NCBI RefSeq assembly: GCF_018614035.1
Contig: NZ_JAGGPA010000006.1
Location: forward strand, 1 to 64,000
From: Streptomyces sp. ISL-96
GTDB taxonomy: Bacteria; Actinomycetota; Actinomycetes; Streptomycetales; Streptomycetaceae
DNA: 64,000 bases
Direction: 5' to 3'
In this document: positions 57,557-64,000 of the stretch, piece by piece
Numbering within the stretch: position 1 is the first letter of the stretch
How the letters are laid out: every line of letters begins with the position of its first letter
Translations under genes and position numbers: made by a program
The notes under the pieces: generated by a model
The model's database searches: none
What the model was told of the DNA's origin: nothing
What the model saw: the letters and a program-made list of their open reading frames with translations, nothing else

Positions 57557-59419
57557 ATGAGGGGCGGCACGGTGAAGGTACGACGGTTGACCTTGCAGAA
57601 CTTCCGTGGAGTGCGCGCGGGCACGGTCTATCTGACGGGTCACTCGCTGCTGGTCGGGTCGAACAGCGTCGGCAAGTCAACAGTCTGCGAAGCGCTTGAA
57701 CTCGTCTTGGGGCCCGAGCGGATGTTCCGCCGTCCGGTGGTCGACGAGCACGACTTCTACGGATCTCGCTACCAGGAGACGGACGGCGATCTACCGGAGA
57801 TCCGGGTGGAGGCCGTCTTGACGGACCTGTCGCCGGCCGCCGAGCGGCGCTTCGCCAGTCACATTCGGCGCTGGTCCGAGGAGCACCGTGATTTCGCTGA
57901 CCTGGCCGAGGGCAGGGTGGCCGATCCTGATGCTGGGGAGTGGTGCCTGCCCGTCGTCTTCATTGGCCGCTTCGACCCTCAGGAAGACGACTTCTTCGGT
58001 GCCACGTTCTTCGCGCATCCCGAGTCAGTCAGCGACGACTTCACCGAGGAGACGTCCGAGCTTGGGTCGGGGCTGATGCCCTTCAAGCGGGAGGACAAGC
58101 GCCACTGCGGGTTCCTGTATCTGCGACCCAACCGGACCGGTAGCCGGGCTCTGACTTTCCAGCGGGGCTCACTGCTGGACACCATCGTGAGGCTGGAGGC
58201 GGAGCGGGCGGGCCCCCTGTGGGAGAAGGCCCTGGCCGATGTAGCAGCGGTCGCCCTCGCCAGCGACGACTCTGGCTTCGCCAAGATCCGCAGCGAAGTA
58301 CGCCAGCGGGTGGAGCGCTTCCTCAGCCTGGCGGGCGACTCCGATCCGGTGGACGTGAGGGTGTCCGAGCTCACCCGAGAGCACCTCCGGGAGGTTCTGC
58401 GCCTGTTCATCGCCACCCAGCCGGGCGAGCATCAGGTGCCCTTTAACCGGTTGAGTACGGGCTCGCTGAACCTTCTCGTGTTTGCCCTGCTGATGTATAT
58501 CGCCGAGCTCAAGGGCGACCACTCGGTGATCTTTGCAATGGAGGAGCCGGAGATCGCGCTCCCTCCGCATGCACAGCGTCGGCTGGTCGACTTCGCCGTA
58601 CGGCACATGGGCCAGACGATCGTCACCTCGCACTCGCCCTACGTCATCGAAAGGTTCGAGCCCGACCACATCGTGGTCCTCGACCGTGACACAGCGGGTG
58701 CGTTGACCAGTTCCACTGTCGTCCTGCCGGACGACTTCAAGGCCAAGCAGTACCGGGCACGCCAGCGGCAGTTCGCCGAGGCGGTCCTGGCCCGCGCCGT
58801 GGTGGTCGTGGAGGGGGCGACAGAGGCTGACGTGATGCCGGCAGTCGCTGACGTACTGGAGCAGGACCCGTCCGTGGACTACCAGCATCCCGACCTCGCC
58901 GGTGTGACCTTCTTCGACGCCGAGGGCGACAGTTCTGTGCCGAAGTACGCCCCGGTCTTCAAGGTCCTGGGCAAGCCCGTATACGGCATCCACGACGACC
59001 CGGTGCGGGCGTTTACGGACGACGTAGCGGCCAAGACGGCCGACTTCACTCGTTACAAGGTCATCCCCTACGGCGGCATCGAGGACCTGCTCACCCAGGA
59101 GATTGCACCCACTGTCCTGCGCCGCTTCCTGGTCTCCGTCGCCCAGCGCCCGGACTACCCGACCAAGTGCGGCAGCCTGCGCGATGGCATGGACGAGCAA
59201 GCTGTCCGCAAGCTGGCCTGGGATGTCCTCAAAGGCCGCAAGGGTGACAGCTACGGAGCCCTCCTCATCGCTACGTGCACGAGCAGGGCCGAACTTCCTG
59301 ATTCTCTTGCGGAGTTCCTGCTCCAGATCGACCGCGACCTGCGCCCTCCGACGGACGACCCGGGCGCCGGAGCTTCCACCGACGCCGCTGGGGTCGGAGA
59401 TGAGCCCGATGGAGATTGA
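57557..59419 (+). CDS. gajA: Gabija-type GajA, OLD-like ATPase-Toprim endonuclease
   Basis: A 620-residue OLD-family nuclease. The ABC-type ATPase has Walker A GSNSVGKST (34-42), a signature-like LSTGSLNLLVFALLMY and Walker B VIFAMEEPE (about 325), then the histidine-switch TSHSPYVIERF. A Toprim domain follows, with VVVVEGATEADVM (about 414) and FFDAEGDSSVP (about 452). GajA nicks DNA and is held in check by nucleotides in known Gabija systems. The next gene is the matching UvrD-like helicase with overlapping ends, the hallmark GajA-GajB order. The ATG at 57557 is used; a GTG five codons later with GAGGGG upstream is equally plausible. Confidence 0.85.
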   Translation: MRGGTVKVRRLTLQNFRGVRAGTVYLTGHSLLVGSNSVGKSTVCEALELVLGPERMFRRPVVDEHDFYGSRYQETDGDLPEIRVEAVLTDLSPAAERRFASHIRRWSEEHRDFADLAEGRVADPDAGEWCLPVVFIGRFDPQEDDFFGATFFAHPESVSDDFTEETSELGSGLMPFKREDKRHCGFLYLRPNRTGSRALTFQRGSLLDTIVRLEAERAGPLWEKALADVAAVALASDDSGFAKIRSEVRQRVERFLSLAGDSDPVDVRVSELTREHLREVLRLFIATQPGEHQVPFNRLSTGSLNLLVFALLMYIAELKGDHSVIFAMEEPEIALPPHAQRRLVDFAVRHMGQTIVTSHSPYVIERFEPDHIVVLDRDTAGALTSSTVVLPDDFKAKQYRARQRQFAEAVLARAVVVVEGATEADVMPAVADVLEQDPSVDYQHPDLAGVTFFDAEGDSSVPKYAPVFKVLGKPVYGIHDDPVRAFTDDVAAKTADFTRYKVIPYGGIEDLLTQEIAPTVLRRFLVSVAQRPDYPTKCGSLRDGMDEQAVRKLAWDVLKGRKGDSYGALLIATCTSRAELPDSLAEFLLQIDRDLRPPTDDPGAGASTDAAGVGDEPDGD

Positions 59420-61130
59420 CGGGCCCCGGCAAGCGATCCTGGACAGCGCTGGGCACGTCCTGATCGAGGGCGGTCCCGGCTGCGGCAAGACCACCATCGC
59501 CCTGCTCAAGGCCCGCCAGGCTCTGGACAGTCTGGAAGACGAACAGCGGGTGCTCTTCTTGAGCTTCTCCCGCGCTGCCGTACGACAGATCACCGACCGA
59601 ATGGGCGGGCTGCTCAACCGTGCCTCACGCAGCAAACTGCAGGTGCGGACATTCCACTCCTTCTTCATGGACATCGTCCGCAGCCACAGTCGGCTCCTGA
59701 CTGGGAAGCCCGCGTCGTTCATCGCTCCTGACCATGAGCACCAGTTGCGCGCCAACTTCGGCGGGAGCAAGGAGGACTGGCTCAAGGAATGCCAACGGAT
59801 GGCCACCGTAGAGGGCCGTTACGTCTTCGACCTGCTGGCCGAGACTGCCGCGACGCTCTTGGAATCAAGCTCCGCGCTACGTGCCCTCTACAGCAGCATC
59901 TACCCGCTCGTCATCGTGGACGAGTTCCAGGACACCAACACCGATCAGTGGCGCGCCGTCAAAGCGCTCTCTGCAGAATCCACGGTGATCTGCCTGGCCG
60001 ATCCCGACCAGCGCATCTTCGGACACATCCCCGGCGTCGACGAGGAACGGATCGCGCATGCGGTCGCCCACCTCGCCCCCACCACCTTCGACCTGTCCCA
60101 AGACAACTACCGCAGCCCCGAAGGGGGCCTGCTCAGCTACGCCAATGCCGTATTGCGCAACACCGTCCATCCACTGCCGGACAGCGTCAGGAACGTCATC
60201 TACGCAACCCGCACTTGGGGAGCCGACTCTGTCGAGGTACGCACCCATTTCGCGATCGTCGCCCTACGCCAGTACCTGGAGGCCGAGCTGCAGCGCGTGC
60301 CCACCCTGGCGGTCTTGGCCACGACCAACGCCCTCGTCGGCCGCATCTCCGAGACGATCTCTACGCAGAGCGTAACCGTGCAAGGCACGATTTTGCCGCC
60401 AGTAGAGCATGACCTGCATTGGGATCCGGAGCTGGCCGCTGCAGCTGGCTTCGTCGTTGCGTCGCTGCTGGAATGGCCCAGCCTGGCCCGCGAGGAGGCT
60501 CTTCCGAAGACGCTGCGGGCGATGGCCGACTTCTACCGCCGCAAGCTCGCCGGCGGAACGGCCGGTGCGCGCGACAAGATCCGGGTCATCGAGAACGCCA
60601 TCACCGCGTTCAACGCCGACACCAAGATCAAGTCCAAGTCACCGAAGATCCTCATCAGTGCCTGGGAGGAGGGCCTTACTCTCACAGGCAAACCCGTGGC
60701 GGACTGGCAGATTGCCCGGGGAGTTGTGCGCGGCTCGGCTGAACTCGATGAACTGTTCAAGCAGGTGCGCTTGCTGCGCCTGTTCCAAGCCACCGATGCG
60801 CTGGCGCTGGCGTTGACGGAGGCGTGGAACGGCACCAATGCCTACACCGATGCCGCCGCAGCTGTGCGCCGCGTTCTGGCCACCGATTCACTTTCCGTCG
60901 CGGAACAGCAGACCAAAGCTGTCAGCCTGATGAGCATGCACCGTTCCAAGGGGAAAGAGTTCGACGGGGTTGTCATCGTCGAAGGAGCTTTCAACAGCCG
61001 TCTCCTTGACAACGACTGGGACGAGGAGCGCATCCGTGGCAACCGACGCCTCCTGCGGGTTGCCATCACAAGAGCGCGACATATGACGGTCTTCGTCCGC
61101 CCGGACGATGGCGTGCCGCTAACGCCATAA
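59400..61130 (+). CDS. gajB: Gabija-type GajB, UvrD/Rep-like helicase
   Basis: About 576 residues of SF1A helicase. Motif I is GGPGCGKTTIAL (about 24-35), motif Ia LFLSFSRAAVRQ, motif II VDEFQDTNTDQW (about 173), motif III LADPDQRIFG, motif V SMHRSKGKEFDGVVI (about 512) and motif VI RLLRVAITRARHM (about 550). It lacks the large accessory domains of housekeeping UvrD, as GajB proteins do. Starts at ATG 59400 (MSPMEID) or at 59409; either overlaps the end of gajA, implying coupled translation. In Gabija systems GajB activates GajA on phage DNA ends. Confidence 0.85.
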   Translation: MSPMEIDGPRQAILDSAGHVLIEGGPGCGKTTIALLKARQALDSLEDEQRVLFLSFSRAAVRQITDRMGGLLNRASRSKLQVRTFHSFFMDIVRSHSRLLTGKPASFIAPDHEHQLRANFGGSKEDWLKECQRMATVEGRYVFDLLAETAATLLESSSALRALYSSIYPLVIVDEFQDTNTDQWRAVKALSAESTVICLADPDQRIFGHIPGVDEERIAHAVAHLAPTTFDLSQDNYRSPEGGLLSYANAVLRNTVHPLPDSVRNVIYATRTWGADSVEVRTHFAIVALRQYLEAELQRVPTLAVLATTNALVGRISETISTQSVTVQGTILPPVEHDLHWDPELAAAAGFVVASLLEWPSLAREEALPKTLRAMADFYRRKLAGGTAGARDKIRVIENAITAFNADTKIKSKSPKILISAWEEGLTLTGKPVADWQIARGVVRGSAELDELFKQVRLLRLFQATDALALALTEAWNGTNAYTDAAAAVRRVLATDSLSVAEQQTKAVSLMSMHRSKGKEFDGVVIVEGAFNSRLLDNDWDEERIRGNRRLLRVAITRARHMTVFVRPDDGVPLTP

Positions 61131-61260
61131 CAGCAGGCTCGTGATCCGTGCCGGCACTGCGGGCCGCAGCCGATGGCAGCCGCGGTCTCCGCCGAGGCCG
61201 GAATACCTGCGGGCCGGTTTCGATTGCTTCTCCTGTAGTGCTCGCGGGAGGGGGACGCTG

Positions 61261-62199
61261 GTGACCGACCTGATGTTGTTTCGGCAGGATGCCGATGGCC
61301 GGGACGTCGAGCTGCGGGGCTCGACGGTGGCGCTGGAGGTGGAGCTGCAGCGGCGGGTCGAGGCGGGGATGGAGGCCATGCTCGGCATCCGCTTCCTGGC
61401 GTCGGAGTACCCGACGGGGCCGTGGCACCGGGGCCGGATCGACTCGCTGGGCCTGGACGAGAACAACACCCCGGTGGCGATCGAATACAAAAAAGGTGCC
61501 GACAGCGGTGTCCTCTCGCAGGCCGTCTCCTACCTCTCGTGGCTGGACAGCAGTCGTCACGAGTTCGAGGCGCTGGTCAAGGAGAGGCTTGGTTCCGAGG
61601 TCGTCGAGGCGATCGACTGGCGGAACCCGCGGATGGTCTGTATCGCGGCCAGCTTCTCTCACCACGACCGGGTCGCGGTGCACCGTCTGCGAGAGCGGAT
61701 CGACCTGGTGCGTTACCGCATCTTCGATGGCAGGCTGCTGAGCCTGCTGCTGATCGAATCCGCACCTGGTTCTCCCCGTCCCTCTCCGGCTCGGCGGCAG
61801 CGACGGGAGCGGGAGGAGGCGGCCGGTGCCGGCGGAGGTGACGGCAAACCGTCAGTCCAGGCGAACCCGGGCGTGGCTCCGGCCTGCCTGCAGGACCTGT
61901 ACGCCGAGCTGGACGAGGCCCTCACCGCGTGGGGCGAGGTCGAGGTGGCTCCGCTGCTGCACTACATCGCCTATCGACGGATGGTGAACCTCGCCTCGGT
62001 GATCTTCCGTCCGAAGCACGAGGTGATCCTGGTCTACCTCAGACTCGACCCGGACATGGTCGAGCTGGAGGAGGGCTTCTCCCGCGACATGCGCGGCATC
62101 GGGCACCTCGGGACGGGCGACCTGGAGGTGCGCATCTCCTCGGCGGCCGACCTTGAGAAGGCGGGACCGCTGATCCGGCGGGCGTTCGAGGCGGCCTGA
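61261..62199 (+). CDS. PDDEXK nuclease-like protein with DUF5655-type C-terminus
   Basis: A 312-residue protein. The N-terminal half resembles NucS/DUF91-type nucleases: D61 in GRIDSLGLD and E75-x-K77 in VAIEYKKG form the PD-(D/E)xK site. The C-terminal part (about 215-312) fits the DUF5655 pattern (LYAELDEAL, HYIAYRRMVNLASVIFRPK). The GTG start follows GGGAGGGGG. It lies 130 bp after gajB on the same strand and is convergent with a DNA methyltransferase gene; the two could be a restriction-modification pair, or this may be a third component of the defence locus. Neither role is shown. Confidence 0.7.
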   Translation: MTDLMLFRQDADGRDVELRGSTVALEVELQRRVEAGMEAMLGIRFLASEYPTGPWHRGRIDSLGLDENNTPVAIEYKKGADSGVLSQAVSYLSWLDSSRHEFEALVKERLGSEVVEAIDWRNPRMVCIAASFSHHDRVAVHRLRERIDLVRYRIFDGRLLSLLLIESAPGSPRPSPARRQRREREEAAGAGGGDGKPSVQANPGVAPACLQDLYAELDEALTAWGEVEVAPLLHYIAYRRMVNLASVIFRPKHEVILVYLRLDPDMVELEEGFSRDMRGIGHLGTGDLEVRISSAADLEKAGPLIRRAFEAA

Positions 62200-62208
62200 C
62201 GCAAGAGG

Positions 62209-62254
62209 AAGGGCGGCTGGAGCATCGGTTTCTCGATGCTCCAGCCGCCCTTTT
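62209..62254. terminator. Bidirectional intrinsic terminator
   Basis: AAGGGCGGCTGGAGCATCG and its exact inverted copy CGATGCTCCAGCCGCCCTT enclose GTTTCT. T-runs occur at the right (TTTT) and, on the other strand, at the left. It separates the convergent nuclease and methyltransferase genes. Confidence 0.92.
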
Positions 62255-62295
62255 GCGTCTGCGGTCCGTCGGCCCCGGCCTGGTTGGTCTCATGC

Positions 62296-63042
62296 TCACG
62301 CCTCCGGTCCGGCCAGGACGAAGTCGTCCTGGATCAGCCCCGCCTGGAGCCTTCGCTCGGCGACGGCGGCGTAGTGCGACGACAGCTCGACCCCCACGAA
62401 CTTTCGGCCCTCGCGCAAGGCGGCGACTCCCGTGGAGCCGCTGCCGGTGAAGGGGTCGAGGACGGTGCCGCCCTCGGGGCAGATCTGCACGAGCTGCTGC
62501 ATGATCTCGACCGGCTTCTGGGTGATGTGCACGCGGTCCTTGCGCGGCTGGGAGGCGATGAAGTGGCCGGGCAGGTACAGATCCCGGTCCTTCGCCAGAC
62601 TGCCCTTGACGCCCCAGGTGATGAACTCGGCCGACTGCTTGAACCCGCCCTTGCGAGGCCGGCTGGCGGGCTTGATCCACGGGATCGTGCCGCTCCAGGT
62701 CCAGCCCGCCATCTGCAGGGCGTCGGACGTGGTCGGCTCCTGACGCCAGTCCGAGAAGACGATGGCGACCGAGTGCTCGGTGGAGGCCCGATACGCCTCG
62801 GTGAGCAGGGCGGTCAGCCAGCTTCGATAGCTCCTCTGGTCGCGGTTCTCTCCGGGGAAGTTCTGCAGGTCGTGCGCGCTGTTGCTGGTGACGTACTTGG
62901 CTCGCGCGGTGCGACCGGTGCGGTCCGAGCTGGTGCGTCCGCCGGAGTTGTACGGCGGGTCGGTGATGACGGCGTTGACGCTCTCGTCCGGGAGGGTCTT
63001 GAGCACGGTGAGGGCGTCGCCTCGGTGCAGCGTGTAGCTCAT
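62296..63042 (-). CDS. Beta-class DNA methyltransferase (N4-cytosine/N6-adenine type)
   Basis: A 248-residue DNA methyltransferase. The catalytic motif IV DPPYNSGG is at residues 28-35 and the SAM-binding motif I DPFTGSGSTG near 196-205. This order (IV before I) defines the beta class. VITDPP, ITQKPVE and FVGVEL complete the family pattern. Solitary enzymes of this type are typical of actinophages and integrative elements, where they protect element DNA; here a nuclease gene faces it. ATG at MSYTLHRGD; the frame is open 33 codons upstream without family similarity. Target sequence unknown. Confidence 0.88.
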   Translation of the reverse strand: MSYTLHRGDALTVLKTLPDESVNAVITDPPYNSGGRTSSDRTGRTARAKYVTSNSAHDLQNFPGENRDQRSYRSWLTALLTEAYRASTEHSVAIVFSDWRQEPTTSDALQMAGWTWSGTIPWIKPASRPRKGGFKQSAEFITWGVKGSLAKDRDLYLPGHFIASQPRKDRVHITQKPVEIMQQLVQICPEGGTVLDPFTGSGSTGVAALREGRKFVGVELSSHYAAVAERRLQAGLIQDDFVLAGPEA

Positions 63043-63538
63043 GTGCGGGGCCTCTTTCAGGGCACGACGGGACTGGGCCCGCTCCGGACGGCGCTCAACA
63101 ACGGCCGTTTCGAGCGGGGTTGCGCCGGACGTTAGCCGCAATTTCCGGCCGCACCTAACGAACCATGCCGTGCTCCGCGCCCGGGTCCGAGAGCCGTTTG
63201 GTGCGGCCGGAATCCCGGTCTACTGTCTCGCCATGTCACCGGGACGGAGCCCCGCTCCACCCTCGCTGACCTGTGCTTATCCGTGTTGCCTCGTCCAAAA
63301 ATGGCAGCACGGGAGGCCCGTTGACCCCTAGTTCCCGAAGCCGTGAGGAGACCCGGTGTACCGCCTGAGATTACGAGCGCGGCTGACTGCCGCGCGTGAC
63401 CCGAGACCGGCGTCCGGGAGCTACCAACTCCTCTGACACGGGCCCGCCCTGAGAGGCGGATTCACATCGGCGCGGTGCCGACGGCTTTGCACGAGAAGCC
63501 GGCACCGCGCCTCCTACGAAACCCAAGGAGCCGCTGCG
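63043..63538. other. Region between the methyltransferase and lysin-like genes
   Basis: About 500 bp, no gene supported. It contains divergent promoters by necessity and a large hairpin at 63469-63511. Confidence 0.4.
63469..63511 (+). promoter_or_regulatory. Large hairpin upstream of the leader ORF
   Basis: GGCGCGGTGCC pairs perfectly with GGCACCGCGCC, with an inner GGCTT/AAGCC stem after a three-base bulge. No T-tract follows, so it is not a simple terminator. It lies about 28 bases before a short ORF and may control its translation or act as a protein-binding site. Confidence 0.55.
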
Positions 63539-63625
63539 ATGCAGCATGCCCTGATACCCCCGCGTCCTGACCCAACACCGCTGTCCGGCTGGCACCACCG
63601 CCTCGGTGAACGGCGGCGGCGATGA
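63539..63625 (+). CDS. Short leader ORF coupled to the lysin-like gene
   Basis: Twenty-eight codons (MQHALIPPRPDPTPLSGW and onward, ending in RRRR) with a good AAGGAG eight bases upstream. Its stop overlaps the next start (ATGA), the classic translational-coupling arrangement. No homology is evident; it may simply feed ribosomes to the downstream gene. Confidence 0.45.
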   Translation: MQHALIPPRPDPTPLSGWHHRLGERRRR

Positions 63626-64000
63626 AGAAGACCACCGGAGCCGTCGTCGGTCTCTTCGCATCCGGTCCGCTGCTGCTGGCCGTTCCGATCCTCGCCATCG
63701 GTGCCGGGACGGCTTCGGCCGCCTGCTCGACCGGCGGTGCACAGGCTGTGGATACCTCAGCCGTTGCCGCTCAGGTGAAGGCGATCCTGGACGGCGGCGC
63801 CAAGGGGACGGTCTCCGTGCCGGGGCTGGACGATCCAGCCGAGCAGGTCCCGAACGCCAAGACGATCCAGGCCACCGGTGTCGCGATGAAGATCCCCGTC
63901 CGGGGGCAGATCGTGGCGCTGGCCACCGCGCTGCAGGAGAGCGGCCTGCGGAACATCACCTACGGGGACCGTGACTCGGTGGGGCTTTTCCAACAGCGGC
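63622..64000 (+). CDS. Secreted lysin-like protein, N-terminal part
   Basis: The gene runs off the right edge. The first 30 or so residues form a signal peptide (MKKTTGAVVGLFASGPLLLA, then a hydrophobic stretch ending in ASA). It continues with KIPVRGQIVALATALQESGL and then NITYGDRDSVGLFQQR. The ALQES...GDRDSVGLFQQR segment is characteristic of the lysozyme-like domain preceding NlpC/P60 or M23 peptidase domains in cell-wall hydrolases of actinomycete conjugative elements. It probably acts on the cell wall during DNA transfer. The catalytic end is outside the window. Confidence 0.75.
   Translation, partial: MKKTTGAVVGLFASGPLLLAVPILAIGAGTASAACSTGGAQAVDTSAVAAQVKAILDGGAKGTVSVPGLDDPAEQVPNAKTIQATGVAMKIPVRGQIVALATALQESGLRNITYGDRDSVGLFQQR

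Overview
The window looks like a Streptomyces (or close relative) chromosome: very high G+C, GTG/TTG starts, long operons with 4-base overlaps, and rare TTA codons confined to secondary-metabolism genes. All calls come from reading the sequence and its translations. No database search was run.

Layout. 0-5 kb is ordinary chromosome: a DeoR regulator divergent from a SIS-domain sugar isomerase, a 2H phosphoesterase and a large-subunit catalase. From 5.2 kb on, the window is an array of inserted segments. Four copies of the same 43-bp sequence (5193, 18997, 47125, 54152) are the 3' half of a tRNA-Thr(CGU) gene on the minus strand, each followed by the tRNA-type terminator. They divide the window into segment A (5.2-19.0 kb: Uma2-type nuclease, a four-gene Wadjet-type anti-plasmid cassette and a Ski2-like helicase), segment B (19.0-47.1 kb: IS relics, a 14-gene non-ribosomal peptide operon, a tRNA-Phe, and an IS110 element split by a group II intron), segment C (47.1-54.2 kb: a VapBC toxin-antitoxin next to the junction, a 2OG-Fe(II) oxygenase and conserved unknowns), and an open segment D (54.2 kb to the right edge: AT-richer membrane genes, a GntR regulator, a Gabija-type GajAB pair, a PDDEXK nuclease facing a DNA methyltransferase, and the start of a secreted lysin-like gene). 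The junctions carry paired TGGCCACC or TGTCCACC repeats like integrase arm sites, and the repeat type agrees at the two ends of each closed segment. No integrase gene is visible. The simplest reading is a tandem array of integrase-less, cis-mobilisable elements stacked at one tRNA gene.

The peptide operon (minus strand, 42.1 to 20.7 kb) has a class II DAHP synthase plus PapA-, PapB- and PapC-like enzymes, which together predict 4-amino-L-phenylalanine. It also has a two-module NRPS (A-PCP-C-A-PCP), a C-PCP-TE protein without an A domain, a free-standing A domain, an MbtH protein and an MFS exporter. Less usual members are a FAD oxidase fused to a HemK-type methyltransferase, a threonine-synthase-like PLP enzyme beside a TIM-barrel protein, a saccharopine-dehydrogenase-like enzyme and a HAD phosphatase. 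The logic predicts a tripeptide. Three in-frame TTA codons suggest bldA dependence, and no pathway-specific regulator is seen.

Defence genes (Wadjet, Gabija, Uma2, the nuclease/methyltransferase pair, VapBC) thus sit in the same stacked array as the biosynthetic cargo.
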